Positions 35,512 to 44,798 are shown, counted from the first letter of the stretch. The stretch is DNA of 64,000 nt from an uncultured Spirochaetales bacterium (GCA_944393005.1 CALXYO010000011.1:33104-97103), one strand, 5' to 3'. Translations and numbers: made by a program. The notes: a model not told the origin generated them from the sequence alone.

Positions 35512-35930
35512 AGGAAGACGATTACAGCGACATAATAGGCCTGCCTCATCACGTATCAGCACACCATGAACGGATGAGCCTTTACAACCGCGCCGCACAG
35601 TTCTCCCCTTTTGCCGCACTGACCGGCTATGATGATGCGCTTGAAAAAAGCACAAAAAGACTTGAAAACAGACGAGTCCTCGCGGAAGAACAGGCGAAGT
35701 CCGTAAACGAAACCATTCATGAAATACATGCAATCATCGGAACCCGCCCTCTTGTGAGACTGACATACTTTGTCGAAGTCATAAAAGATGGGAGCAAAGG
35801 GTATTATGAGACCATACGGGCTCATGTGAGGAGAATCGATGAGATAAACCGTCTCTGTCTGGAAAACGGGCTTCAGATACCTGCTTCAGATCTCATCTCT
35901 GCTGAAATCATAAAAGACAATGAAGAGTGA
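35508..35930 (+). CDS. YolD-like protein, partner of the Y-family polymerase
   Basis: A 140-aa protein carrying the family hallmark M-S-L-Y-N-R-A-A-Q-F-S-P-F-A-A-L-T-G-Y near residues 24-42. YolD-like proteins are considered UmuD-like partners or regulators of Y-family polymerases. Its ATG overlaps the polymerase stop (ATGA). The C-terminal half (Y-F-V-E-V-I-K-D-G ... R-R-I-D-E-I-N-R) is a small beta sheet plus helix. Confidence 0.82.
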   Translation: MKEDDYSDIIGLPHHVSAHHERMSLYNRAAQFSPFAALTGYDDALEKSTKRLENRRVLAEEQAKSVNETIHEIHAIIGTRPLVRLTYFVEVIKDGSKGYYETIRAHVRRIDEINRLCLENGLQIPASDLISAEIIKDNEE

Positions 35931-35971
35931 GCAAAAGGCAGAAACCGCGCAGGCTTCTGCCCATGAAACAT

Positions 35972-36820
35972 TCATTTGTTCACAATCTTGAACATGGCCC
36001 TGGCTTCATCAAAGACATCATATACCGTGAATGCCACAAGAATGAGCGCTGTTATCACAGGACTGCGTCCGGCTGCCGCACTGGCGGTTATGACGGATGA
36101 GGCGATGGCCCATTGAGCAAAGGAATCCTCATATACGCTTGTCAGCCATGAGGGGAAGTCATATGAGTCGCTGTCTATTGAGCGGTAACCGACAACCGTC
36201 ATGATTCCAGATGCCAGAATACCGGCAGCGACAGCAGCGACACATGCAGCCGATACTTTACCCCAGACAACAACAGTCGGAATGCAGGCATATACGACTG
36301 CCGCAGTAAGAAGCACGACAGCCTTCACGACCAGAGACTGCAGTTCATTATAGAACTTCTTCCTCTGTTCATTGTTCATTGCCCTGCTGTTTTCAAGAAA
36401 GAACGCTCTGGAACGGGAGTGAACTTCATCAACCTGTGCTTCAAGTTTTTCATACTCATCCTCAGGGATAAGTTCTCTGGCGCTTCTGAGAATCTCATCG
36501 GCATTGTCACTCGTAACTGCGGTATATGAATACTCAATGTATTTTTCACCGCCTTCTTCCTCAAGTGCCCTGGATACGATGCTGCGCCCGTCAGGCTCTG
36601 TCATAAGAAGTGCAAGTTCCTCATCGCTGAGAAAATGGGCAACATCCTCACTCATCAGATAAGTCAGCTGCTCATCAATCATGCGTGCCACCCTGCCTGT
36701 CATCTCACTCTCCCCCGCATTCTTCACGGCATTCGCATCAAGAGTGCAACTGAAAAGAGTTGAAAGGGAAATGAGCACAAGCAGTGCGGCATTCACTCCT
36801 TTCAGGCAAAATTCCTTCAT
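35972..36820 (-). CDS. Lipoprotein with C-terminal membrane helices, unknown function
   Basis: A 282-aa protein. Lipobox L-F-S-C at about residues 23-26 after a clear signal sequence; the ATG at 36820 has GGAGG 9 bp upstream, which decides the start. Residues 40-155 are acidic and helical; residues 165-225 and 235-275 contain hydrophobic, Ala/Val-rich segments that could span a membrane. I know no family for it. It overlaps nothing and follows the next envelope gene by 25 bp. Confidence 0.6.
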   Translation of the reverse strand: MKEFCLKGVNAALLVLISLSTLFSCTLDANAVKNAGESEMTGRVARMIDEQLTYLMSEDVAHFLSDEELALLMTEPDGRSIVSRALEEEGGEKYIEYSYTAVTSDNADEILRSARELIPEDEYEKLEAQVDEVHSRSRAFFLENSRAMNNEQRKKFYNELQSLVVKAVVLLTAAVVYACIPTVVVWGKVSAACVAAVAAGILASGIMTVVGYRSIDSDSYDFPSWLTSVYEDSFAQWAIASSVITASAAAGRSPVITALILVAFTVYDVFDEARAMFKIVNK

Positions 36821-36845
36821 TTTCCAATCCTCCGGTGATATAGAT

Positions 36846-37370
36846 TTATTCCCAGTCATAACGGAATGACAGCAGCAGTGAGAATGCCACTCTGTCCAGC
36901 TGTCTTATTTCCGCTGAGAGGTAGTTTGAAGCAGTACCGTCAGCACCTGACAGGTCTCTCAGAATCACAGAAGCATCGGCAGAGAAAAAGGGGAAATCAT
37001 AACATATGCCGACCTTCATGTGATTTGAGAAACGCACCTTTCCGTCGCTGTCCAGTCCGTATGGGAAAAACAGATCGGCGACAGACATTCCGATATATAT
37101 TCCCCACTGAGGAAATATGAAATAATCAGCAGACAGAAAAGCATTGAAAAAACGTATGTCGTTGTCTGCGGAAAGTGGAGGTGCATAATACCCGCACCCG
37201 AGATTAAGCCTGAAAGCTTCGTCGACGGATGCTGAAATTGTACCGCTTATACTCGTGCTTCCATATGCGAATCCGAGAAAGGATGCCGCATCAAAGCCGG
37301 CATAAAAGGAAAAAGCCGACAGTGGAAGCACAAGAGTGCAAAGCAGCAGAACAAGACACATTCTTTTCAT
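36846..37370 (-). CDS. Small exported protein, predicted outer-membrane barrel
   Basis: A 174-aa protein with signal peptide (cleavage near S-A-F-S, residue ~21) followed by about eight alternating, aromatic-rich strands (for example F-Y-A-G-F-D-A, L-N-L-G-C-G-Y-Y, W-G-I-Y-I-G-M-S) and a C-terminal R-Y-D-W-E. This fits a small 8-strand barrel. A TAAGAT box sits 6 bp before the ATG, although GAGG also lies close by. Function unknown. Confidence 0.55.
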   Translation of the reverse strand: MKRMCLVLLLCTLVLPLSAFSFYAGFDAASFLGFAYGSTSISGTISASVDEAFRLNLGCGYYAPPLSADNDIRFFNAFLSADYFIFPQWGIYIGMSVADLFFPYGLDSDGKVRFSNHMKVGICYDFPFFSADASVILRDLSGADGTASNYLSAEIRQLDRVAFSLLLSFRYDWE

Positions 37371-37480
37371 GCCTCAATCTTACTATTTCACAGCGTCATG
37401 AATTCTGCCTATGTGTCCACTTTTCACCTTCTGCGGTTCAAAAACCGGAAAAAACAGCGTCTGACAGGCTTAAAAAGGCA

Positions 37481-37510
37481 AAAAAAATCTTCAGACCATG
37501 AATCTGAAGA
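37481..37510 (-). terminator. Intrinsic terminator of the membrane protein gene at 37.5-38.1 kb
   Basis: A perfect 8-bp stem (TCTTCAGA/TCTGAAGA) with a 7-nt loop; on the minus strand it is followed by seven T residues. Confidence 0.85.
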
Positions 37511-37530
37511 CCTTAAACCTCATAAAGTGT

Positions 37531-38055
37531 CTACTTTTGCTGCCCTTCCGGTTTGATTTCCACCTCTTCAGGCCACTCAAGCGCCATTCTCAGCTCTTTT
37601 TCCACCTGTGTGAACTTCCTGCTTGTGAACTTTATCTCCTCACCTCCTGTAATGGTAAAACAGATACCCTGATGGAAGTCATCGACCTTTCCTATCGTAT
37701 AATTCTCGATGCTCTCTCCGGCAATCGTCTGAACTAGTTTCGCACCTCCCCTGGCACCGGCCCTGACATAGAAAAGCACAGTACAGCTGTAGATTACCAT
37801 CACCCCCTTCAAAAGATCGGCCCTGTTTCCGTTAACACTTATATAACCGCATTTTAAACTGAAATAATCATTGCTTGAAAGGCTTTCGCTGACAGCCTTC
37901 ATGGGAACAACATCCTCCATGATATGATAAACATATACAAGAGCAAACAGAACAACGAAAAGCGACCAGTAAAGTATTCTGTTCTCTATAGGCGCAAACA
38001 CTATGACTGCCAGCAGCGCGGGTATTGCCAGCGTAACGATTTTCTTCACGTTCAA
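37531..38055 (-). CDS. Two-helix membrane protein with a PH-like domain, unknown function
   Basis: A 174-aa protein. Two closely spaced membrane helices (about residues 5-23 and 28-46) are followed by a soluble beta-rich domain (70-165) with a pattern of strands and a final helix resembling bacterial PH domains (Y-I-S-V-N-G-N-R ... I-G-K-V-D-D-F-H-Q-G ... F-T-S-R-K-F). The last residues are charged. No partner is evident from the neighbours. Confidence 0.5.
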   Translation of the reverse strand: MNVKKIVTLAIPALLAVIVFAPIENRILYWSLFVVLFALVYVYHIMEDVVPMKAVSESLSSNDYFSLKCGYISVNGNRADLLKGVMVIYSCTVLFYVRAGARGGAKLVQTIAGESIENYTIGKVDDFHQGICFTITGGEEIKFTSRKFTQVEKELRMALEWPEEVEIKPEGQQK

Positions 38056-38140
38056 CCTCCCTGTCTAAAGGGTAAAAAAATACTATTCAAAATTTGCAAA
38101 TTCCACAACAGGCCGGCAATATGGGGACAAATTTTTTATC

Positions 38141-38181
38141 AGGAGGATGCATCTTGAGAATAAGATGCAGTACAGAACATG
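38141..38181 (+). promoter_or_regulatory. Shine-Dalgarno sequence separated from the start codon by a stem-loop
   Basis: AGGAGG (38141-38146) is followed by a perfect 7-bp hairpin, GCATCTT/AAGATGC (38149-38155, 38162-38168), and then 10 nt to the ATG at 38179. Linear spacing (32 nt) is far too long for initiation; folding would shorten it to about 12 nt. Confidence 0.5.
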
Positions 38182-40230
38182 AAAAGAAACCATACTATTG
38201 TGCTCTTTGCGGCACTCGCCCTGAGTGCACTGCTGCTGATGGCCGGTTGCCAGGAACCGGTGAGAACGGCGGACCTGAAGGTCACACTCGATGAGAAGGC
38301 AGACAGGACACTGGCTCCGGCCGATACGGATTTCAATATCGCATCATACTATGTGAAGCTCACAGGAAGCACTACGGTGGATGTCACGACGGTGCGCAGC
38401 ACTTTTGTCGTGCAGGGTCTTCCCTTAGGTACCTATACAATTTCGGCAGAAGGCCGCAACAATGAAGGTCAGGTGATAGTAAGAGGTACCAGCACATTCT
38501 CCCTCTCTTCTGAAAACAACAGTGCGACCGTCACCCTCAATGAACTGGTGGGAACCGGAAGCGTGAACCTCAACTTCACATGGGATGCGGACCTGACTGC
38601 AGACCCGTCGGTTGAAGTCTATCTCAAGAGCATGGACAGCAAGGAAAGCAGTCCTGTGAAGGAAAATGTCACACTGTCAAAAGGAAAGGCCACCCTCAAC
38701 AAGACCGGCATACAGACAGGATCATACACAATCACTGCAAACCTTTATGACAGCGGCATAAAAGTCGCAGGTCTCGTTGAAGCGCTCAGGGTCGGCAACA
38801 ATGCCACCGTCACCGCAGACATTCCGTTCAATCTTGATGATCCGGCCGATTCGTCAAGCGGACAGATAACGCTGATCAACAATGCAGGTGTTCCTGTCGT
38901 ATGCCGGTTTGAAGACTTCAGTGAGGAAACAAAGGTGGAAGCACAGAAGGAAACCACCATACGTTTCAACATAAGCGGTCTTGATGAGAGTGAAGTCTCC
39001 ATACTCTGGTATCTTGACGGCAACAATATAGGGACGGGAACCGAAGTCACATTCACTCCAGAACCCGGCAAGCACCGTATCGATGTTGTCGCATCAACTG
39101 CACAGCTTGGTTCTGCTGGTTCCGCATACGTCACATTCGAGGCGGAGCTTCCCACTACAGTCGGCCTTCCCGTTCTTGCGAAGACAATCACCAGTTCTGA
39201 CATCGGCGACATAAAGATAAGCAATGACATGCTCATCGAGTTCATGAATGACGGGAATGTACTTCTCATTGACAACAAGAGCAAGAAAGCCCAGGTATGT
39301 TCCGTCATAAGAAACTCTCTCAACCTTGAGTCCGGGATAACAATGACAAACGGTGCTACCAATGTGGCAAAATTCAATGATGTGAAGCTGCTTATAACGG
39401 ACAAGCTCGACGCGGCCACATACCAGTACACATACAACCCGTCAACAGGAAACATCAGCAAGAATTCCTCCGACAGCGGCATGTCATCGATTCTTGACGG
39501 CACATACAGATTTGAAAGGGTATTCGGCATTTCCCGTCATGATATCTCCTCAGGCAAATACGGCAATGTGGCCGTCTATGGCCAGATACAGACACAGTCA
39601 ACCAGAAACCTTGTCGTAGGGTTCTACAACACAAGCGGTTCATCACTTTACAAGAACTATGCGAACCTTGCACAGAACCTTGGCGACAAAGTCGATGTAT
39701 GCGGTATTGATCCGGACGGATACGGCGCGATCTTCATCGGCACGGGAGATTCACCCTTCCTTATCACAACAACGACTTATTACGACAAGTTCAAATCTTT
39801 CAGGGATGAGACCATACGCTTTGACGGCAATGTGACGGCAGCTTATCCTCTGAGAACAGATTCCATGGAATACAGCCGCTATGTGGTCGCTGAGGACGAT
39901 ACATTCCGCTTCTTTGACACTGACAACGACCTGGCTGTGAACAAGGGTCTGAAAGAAGATACGGAAGGGAAGATGGTCAGAAGCGAAGGAAGCGAACTCA
40001 ACACAGTGCAGCTGCTGACCTCAGCCGACAAGAATTTCCTCTATGCTGTGAACAGCGGCAACAACAGCATTTCAACATACAGTGTTTCCGACTCAGGAGA
40101 ACTTGCATATATCGGGATGACCAGCCTGCCCTTCTCCCCGCAGAAAGCAGCCATTTCCACAGACGGTTCTAGAATGCTTGTCGTTTCCACATCAGGAACA
40201 CAGTTAGCACTTCTCAAGGTAAGAACCTGA
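38179..40230 (+). CDS. Large lipoprotein with Ig-like repeats and a beta-propeller-like C-terminus
   Basis: A 683-aa lipoprotein with lipobox M-A-G-C (Cys24). Residues 30-210 contain two or three carboxypeptidase-regulatory or Ig-like beta modules (L-P-L-G-T-Y-T-I-S-A, I-Q-T-G-S-Y-T-I-T-A). Residues 230-325 resemble a PKD-like domain (V-S-I-L-W-Y-L-D-G). The C-terminal half shows propeller-like repeats, the last reading N-F-L-Y-A-V-N-S-G-N-N-S-I-S-T-Y. Such proteins are common on the surface of Treponema and Sphaerochaeta; the role is unknown. Confidence 0.75.
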   Translation: MKRNHTIVLFAALALSALLLMAGCQEPVRTADLKVTLDEKADRTLAPADTDFNIASYYVKLTGSTTVDVTTVRSTFVVQGLPLGTYTISAEGRNNEGQVIVRGTSTFSLSSENNSATVTLNELVGTGSVNLNFTWDADLTADPSVEVYLKSMDSKESSPVKENVTLSKGKATLNKTGIQTGSYTITANLYDSGIKVAGLVEALRVGNNATVTADIPFNLDDPADSSSGQITLINNAGVPVVCRFEDFSEETKVEAQKETTIRFNISGLDESEVSILWYLDGNNIGTGTEVTFTPEPGKHRIDVVASTAQLGSAGSAYVTFEAELPTTVGLPVLAKTITSSDIGDIKISNDMLIEFMNDGNVLLIDNKSKKAQVCSVIRNSLNLESGITMTNGATNVAKFNDVKLLITDKLDAATYQYTYNPSTGNISKNSSDSGMSSILDGTYRFERVFGISRHDISSGKYGNVAVYGQIQTQSTRNLVVGFYNTSGSSLYKNYANLAQNLGDKVDVCGIDPDGYGAIFIGTGDSPFLITTTTYYDKFKSFRDETIRFDGNVTAAYPLRTDSMEYSRYVVAEDDTFRFFDTDNDLAVNKGLKEDTEGKMVRSEGSELNTVQLLTSADKNFLYAVNSGNNSISTYSVSDSGELAYIGMTSLPFSPQKAAISTDGSRMLVVSTSGTQLALLKVRT

Positions 40231-40257
40231 AGACCCTGTGAGGTAACACATTCAAGG

Positions 40258-40286
40258 CCGGGTACTTGTACCCGGTCCCTGTTTTC
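40258..40286 (+). terminator. Hairpin after the large lipoprotein gene
   Basis: CCGGGTAC and GTACCCGG form an 8-bp inverted repeat around TT, with a weak T tract (TCCCTGTTTTC) after it. Confidence 0.55.
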
Positions 40287-40319
40287 ATCAGCATGATGAA
40301 TTCAATCAGGCCATGATGC

Positions 40320-40350
40320 AAAAAGAGACCGGATCGGAACCCGGTCTCTG
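40320..40350 (-). terminator. Intrinsic terminator of the hydrogenase operon
   Basis: AGAGACCGG (40325-40333) and CCGGTCTCT (40342-40350) make a perfect 9-bp stem with an 8-nt loop, followed on the minus strand by about six T residues. Confidence 0.85.
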
Positions 40351-40371
40351 TAATTCACTGAAATATGAATC

Positions 40372-42120
40372 TCAGTTCTTGTATACAGGCACCTGCTTGT
40401 ACTCAGTGTGAAGCAGATGATGTGCTTTTTCGGAAAGAGGCTGGCCGAAGAATTCGTCATATGCCTTGATGACGGACGGATTCTGATGGCTGCAGCGTAC
40501 TGCAGACTTCTTGTCGTCAGTATAGGAGCCGCTTTTTCTCTTTGAACGCACTTCATCATCTGTTCCAAGGGGCTGTCCGCCGCCTGCGATACAGCCGCCG
40601 CGGCATGCCATGACCTCAATGAACTCATAAGGAGCCCTCTTTCCTTCCTGCTTTGCCTTTCTTATCTCATCAAGAATAGGCTTGGCATTTGCCATTCCAT
40701 GCACAACGCCGAAACGCAGAGTTGTCTTGCCCTCGATATCAAGAGCACCGTGCCTGAACTCTCCGTTGCCGCGCACTGTCATGATATCAGGATCGGAAAG
40801 GTCCTTGCCGGAGATCTCCTTGTACGCAGTTCTGATGGCAGCTTCCATCACACCGCCTGTGACACCGAAGATGGTTGCGGCACCGGAATATTCTCCGATC
40901 GGGCTGTCTGCAGCAGACTCAGGAAGAGAAGCAAAATCAATACCTCTCTGTCTTATGATCCTGGCAAGCTCGCGGGTAGTGAGGACAAGATCAACGTCAT
41001 CATAACCGCTGCTCTTCATATGCTCATCCCTGTGGATCTCGACCTTCTTCGCAGTACACGGCATGATTGCGACAGAGTAGATCTTTGCAGGATCAATACC
41101 CTTCTTCTGTGCCCAGTATGTCTTTGTTATGGCACCCTGCATCATCATCGGGGACTTTGCAGAGGAAAGATTCTCAATGAGATCAGGATAATACTTCGTC
41201 ACATACTCAATCCATCCGGGACAGCATGACGTAATCTGGGGCAGCACACCTCCGTTCTTCACTCTTTCGACAAGTTCACTTCCCTCTTCCATGATGGTCA
41301 TGTCAGCACCAAAGTTGGTGTCAAAGACATAATCCGCACCGAGCCGGCGGAGAGCGGTATAGATCTTGCCTGTGGTGAGTTCTCCCGGCTTGAATCCGAA
41401 TTCCTCGCCAAGTGCGACACGCACGGCCGGAGCGATCTGGACAGCAACGATCTTCTCGCTTGCGGAAGCTTCCCTGAGAAACACACCGCCTTCATCAACC
41501 TCGTAGATTGCACCGACAGGACAGTGTGTGGCACACTGGCCGCACTTGATACACGGACTGTCATTGAGAGGAAGGGCAGCTGCCGGACACATCTGTGTGG
41601 CATCGCCTCTTCCGATGAATTCAAGGGCATACACTCCCTGAAGGCTCTGACAGACCTGGACACAACGTCCGCACTTGATGCACTTGCTGGGATCAAGAAT
41701 GATTGCCTTTGTCGAAGTATCTTTCGGCAGGCTCTTTATTCTGGTCTCGAAAGGCTGCTCCCTGATACCGTACTCGACACACAGTTTCTGCAGCTCGCAC
41801 TTGTTGTTCCTCACGCATGTCAGACAGCTTGCCGGATGTGTGCTCATGATCAGTTCAAGGATGGTCTTCCTGACTTCATACAGCTCATTGTCATGAGTGA
41901 TGATCTTCATGCCCTCTGCAACCGGAGTGGCACAGGCCCTTATGATTTTCGCAGAGCCTTCCTGCTTGCAGATGCACAGACCGCAGGAGCCGAAAGGCTT
42001 AAGATCGGGATGATAGCAAAGTGTCGGCACCTTGATACCGGCCTTGAGCGCAGCTTCAAGTACTGTAGAACCCTGCTCTACAGCAACCTCAACTCCCTGT
42101 ATTGTTAAATGCACTAACAT
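40372..42120 (-). CDS. hydA: [FeFe] hydrogenase catalytic subunit, NADH-dependent multimeric type
   Basis: A 582-aa cytoplasmic hydrogenase. From the N-terminus: [2Fe-2S] domain (C-Y-H ... C-G-L-C), the His-ligated cluster (H-P-A-S-C-L-T-C ... C), two [4Fe-4S] ferredoxin motifs (C-I-K-C-G-R-C-V-Q-V-C and C-I-K-C-G-Q-C-A-T-H-C), then the H-cluster domain with T-S-C-C-P-G-W, M-P-C-T-A-K-K and M-A-C-R-G-G-C. With the neighbouring NuoF- and NuoE-like subunits it forms a trimeric-type enzyme that may couple NADH and ferredoxin to hydrogen (electron bifurcation). Maturation genes are not in the window. Confidence 0.96.
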   Translation of the reverse strand: MLVHLTIQGVEVAVEQGSTVLEAALKAGIKVPTLCYHPDLKPFGSCGLCICKQEGSAKIIRACATPVAEGMKIITHDNELYEVRKTILELIMSTHPASCLTCVRNNKCELQKLCVEYGIREQPFETRIKSLPKDTSTKAIILDPSKCIKCGRCVQVCQSLQGVYALEFIGRGDATQMCPAAALPLNDSPCIKCGQCATHCPVGAIYEVDEGGVFLREASASEKIVAVQIAPAVRVALGEEFGFKPGELTTGKIYTALRRLGADYVFDTNFGADMTIMEEGSELVERVKNGGVLPQITSCCPGWIEYVTKYYPDLIENLSSAKSPMMMQGAITKTYWAQKKGIDPAKIYSVAIMPCTAKKVEIHRDEHMKSSGYDDVDLVLTTRELARIIRQRGIDFASLPESAADSPIGEYSGAATIFGVTGGVMEAAIRTAYKEISGKDLSDPDIMTVRGNGEFRHGALDIEGKTTLRFGVVHGMANAKPILDEIRKAKQEGKRAPYEFIEVMACRGGCIAGGGQPLGTDDEVRSKRKSGSYTDDKKSAVRCSHQNPSVIKAYDEFFGQPLSEKAHHLLHTEYKQVPVYKN

Positions 42121-42133
42121 ACTTCAATACCTC

Positions 42134-43921
42134 CTACTCGACTGAGATTGCCGAGAACTTACAAGTCTGACGGCATACTCCGCACTTGATACATGCGGCC
42201 TGATTGATTGTATGCGGCTTCTTCAGCTCGCCCGAAATAGCACCGACAGGACACTTTCTGGAACATGCGGTACATCCGATACACTTATTCGGATCGATCT
42301 GGTAGCGGATGAGCTTCTTGCACTTTCCGGCAGGACACTTCTTGTCTTTGATATGGGCCTCATACTCTTCCGGGAAGTAGCGAAGCGTGGAGAGAACAGG
42401 ATTCGGAGCTGTCTGGCCGAGAGCGCACAGAGAGCCTTTCTGCATTGCATGGGAAATCTGCCTGAGCTCCTCTATATCCTCCTCTGTACCGTTGCCGATG
42501 GTGATCTTGTCAAGAATGTTGTAAAGGCTCTTTCCTCCGATACGGCACGGGAAGCACTTTCCGCAGGATTCATCAAGAGTGAACTCAAGATAGAACTTTG
42601 CGACATCAACGATACAGTCGCTGTCATCCATTACGATCATACCGCCGGATCCCATCATGGAACCGATTCTCTGGAGTCCGCCGAAATCGATAGGAGTGTC
42701 GAGATTCTCTTCCGTTATGACACCGCCTGAAGGACCACCTGTCTGGACAGCCTTGAACTTGCGTCCGTTTGCAATGCCGCCGCCGATGTCAAAAACGATT
42801 TCCCTGAGTGTTGTACCCATCGGAACCTCAACAAGACCTGAGTTGCACACCTTGCCGGTAAGAGCGAAAACCTTTGTTCCGTGGCTGTCCTGCGTACCGA
42901 TCTTTGCAAATTCTGCACCGCCTTTTGCAATGATAACAGGAATGTTGGCCCATGTCTCGACGTTGTTGATTACGGTCGGCTTGCCCCACAGGCCCTTTAC
43001 AGCAGGAAATGGAGGACGCGGCTGAGGCATGCCTCTGTGTCCTTCAATTGACTGAAGCAGCGCAGTCTCCTCACCGCAGACGAAAGCACCTGCACCCAGA
43101 CGGATCTCGATATCATAATCGAAACCGGAACCGAGAATGTTCTTTCCAAGCAGTCCGAGTTCTCTTGCCTGCTTCATTGCGATCTCAAGACGGTGAATTG
43201 CCAGAGGATACTCGGCACGGATGTAGATATAACCCTGATGGGCGCCGATCGCCTTGCCGCAGATCGTCATGGCCTCAAGCACGGAATGCGGGTCACCTTC
43301 AAGCGTGGAGCGGTCCATATAGGCACCCGGATCTCCTTCATCCGCATTGCAGACAACGTATTTCACATCGCCTTCGGTCTGCTTTGTGAAGTTCCACTTC
43401 ATCCATGTGGGGAATCCCGCACCGCCGCGGCCGCGCAGTCCTGAAATCTTGACCTCTTCGATAATGTCATCCTCACTCATCTCAAAAAGAGCTTTCTCAA
43501 GGGCAACATAACCGTCCCTGGCAATATAATCATAAATGTTCTCAGGATCGATCTCACCGCAGTTTCTCAGAACGACACGCAGCTGCTTCTGATAGAACTG
43601 GATGTCCTCAACCTCCTCAAGAGGCTTTTTCGGTGTCTTGTTGTAAAGCAGCCTGGTGACCTCACGTCCCTTGATAACGTGCTCTGCGATAAGGTCCTTC
43701 GCATCCTCAGGCTTTACACGTACATAGAAAGAGTCTTCCGGAAGGATCTTCACGATCGGTCCCTGTTCACAGAAACCGAAACAACCGGTTTTTATGACCT
43801 GGACCTGATCCGCAACACCCTGATTCCGGGCCTCCTCGATAAGCGTTTTGTAGATCAGGTCGGATTTTGACGACTCACATCCGGTACCGCCGCAGACCAG
43901 AATATAGTTCTTGAATCCCAT
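42134..43921 (-). CDS. hydB: NuoF-like flavin subunit of the [FeFe] hydrogenase
   Basis: A 595-aa subunit. Residues 1-110 form a thioredoxin-like [2Fe-2S] ferredoxin (C-G-G-T-G-C ... G-C-F-G-F-C); residues 130-530 are NuoF-like, with the NADH/FMN loops G-L-R-G-R-G-G-A-G-F and C-N-A-D-E-G-D-P-G-A and the [4Fe-4S] site S-C-G-K-C-F-P-C. The C-terminus has two ferredoxin motifs (C-I-G-C-T-A-C, C-I-K-C-G-V-C). It accepts NADH electrons and passes them to the catalytic subunit. Confidence 0.95.
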   Translation of the reverse strand: MGFKNYILVCGGTGCESSKSDLIYKTLIEEARNQGVADQVQVIKTGCFGFCEQGPIVKILPEDSFYVRVKPEDAKDLIAEHVIKGREVTRLLYNKTPKKPLEEVEDIQFYQKQLRVVLRNCGEIDPENIYDYIARDGYVALEKALFEMSEDDIIEEVKISGLRGRGGAGFPTWMKWNFTKQTEGDVKYVVCNADEGDPGAYMDRSTLEGDPHSVLEAMTICGKAIGAHQGYIYIRAEYPLAIHRLEIAMKQARELGLLGKNILGSGFDYDIEIRLGAGAFVCGEETALLQSIEGHRGMPQPRPPFPAVKGLWGKPTVINNVETWANIPVIIAKGGAEFAKIGTQDSHGTKVFALTGKVCNSGLVEVPMGTTLREIVFDIGGGIANGRKFKAVQTGGPSGGVITEENLDTPIDFGGLQRIGSMMGSGGMIVMDDSDCIVDVAKFYLEFTLDESCGKCFPCRIGGKSLYNILDKITIGNGTEEDIEELRQISHAMQKGSLCALGQTAPNPVLSTLRYFPEEYEAHIKDKKCPAGKCKKLIRYQIDPNKCIGCTACSRKCPVGAISGELKKPHTINQAACIKCGVCRQTCKFSAISVE

Positions 43922-43922
43922 C

Positions 43923-44297
43923 TTAAACCTCCAGCTTGATTTGGTGGTCGGTCAGAATCTTACCTGCGATGATATGCTCATCGACAATCTGCTTTGCAAG
44001 CTTCGAATCCACCTTGCCGTATGCGACAGCCCCGAGGGCTGGTGTGTAAACTTCAACGATCGGCTCCATCTCGCACTTTCCCTGGCAGCCGGCCTGGGTC
44101 ACGATGACATTGTCAAGGCCCTTTGCCTCAATCTCGTCAACGATGCTGTTGAGTGTGAGTTTAGCTCCTGCATTGATACCGCAAGTTCCCATGGCCACTA
44201 CCACATGGACATCCTTGCCATGAATATTGCGCTTTGCGATGCGTTCGCTTTCATCCTTGCGCAATGTTCTAAGTTCTTCTAATGACAGTTTTGCCAT
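43923..44297 (-). CDS. Thioredoxin-like [2Fe-2S] ferredoxin of the hydrogenase operon
   Basis: A 124-aa protein with the thioredoxin-like ferredoxin fold. Cysteines lie in M-G-T-C-G-I-N-A-G-A and A-G-C-Q-G-K-C-E-M-E-P, that is three rather than the four usual ligands; the fourth position is Ala or Asn. Related small proteins are often encoded between nuoE and nuoF in this operon type. It starts one base from the hydB gene. Confidence 0.85.
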   Translation of the reverse strand: MAKLSLEELRTLRKDESERIAKRNIHGKDVHVVVAMGTCGINAGAKLTLNSIVDEIEAKGLDNVIVTQAGCQGKCEMEPIVEVYTPALGAVAYGKVDSKLAKQIVDEHIIAGKILTDHQIKLEV

Positions 44298-44324
44298 ATC
44301 AAAAATACTCCTATTTTTTCTAAA

Positions 44325-44798
44325 TCAGTCAAAGAACTCAAAGTCTCTTTTCATTCTTATGATGCTTCCGCTCCTGTCCAGAGGGCCTTTCTGTGCCATT
44401 TCCCGAGAGGTGAACGTGCTGGATATTCCATCCCTGACAATGTTCACGCTCAGGCTGACAGATGATGCAAAGCACATGGAAAAAAGAAATGGGAGAACGC
44501 TGCTGAGTCCGGTTTTCAGTTTCAGAGGATAGGAATAGGAAAGAAATGTGCAACCGTCTTTTCTCTCCAGAGCCGCATCAGGGCATACGCTTTTCAACAG
44601 ACTCAGTCCCCTTCCCCTGTTATCTCCTTTTGTGGAACAGCCGGATGCAAACACATCACGTCCGCCCTCATATTTTCCGTCATCTGTGATACGGACATGC
44701 ACCTCATCATCTTCCTCCCTGTACGAGAGAACTATGCTGCCGCATCCCGCCTCGATGCTGTTCTTCACACCTTCGAACAGGAAATCCTCAACATCCAT
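44325..44798 (-). CDS. GHKL-type ATPase domain protein in the hydrogenase operon
   Basis: A 157-aa protein with a histidine-kinase-like ATP-binding fold but no histidine phosphoacceptor domain. The N box is E-G-V-K-N-S-I-E-A-G (residues 9-18), the G1 box is I-T-D-D-G-K, and the G2 box is G-R-G-L-S-L-L. The C-terminal 60 residues include a hydrophobic stretch. Such genes recur between nuoE and the small ferredoxin in Firmicutes hydrogenase operons; the role is unknown. It shares one base with the nuoE-like gene. Confidence 0.75.
   Translation of the reverse strand: MDVEDFLFEGVKNSIEAGCGSIVLSYREEDDEVHVRITDDGKYEGGRDVFASGCSTKGDNRGRGLSLLKSVCPDAALERKDGCTFLSYSYPLKLKTGLSSVLPFLFSMCFASSVSLSVNIVRDGISSTFTSREMAQKGPLDRSGSIIRMKRDFEFFD

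Noticed and set aside
38147..38182. An 11-codon leader frame overlapping the lipoprotein start codon
   Set aside because: Its ATG directly abuts AGGAGG with no spacer, so efficient initiation is unlikely; the hairpin explanation is preferred.
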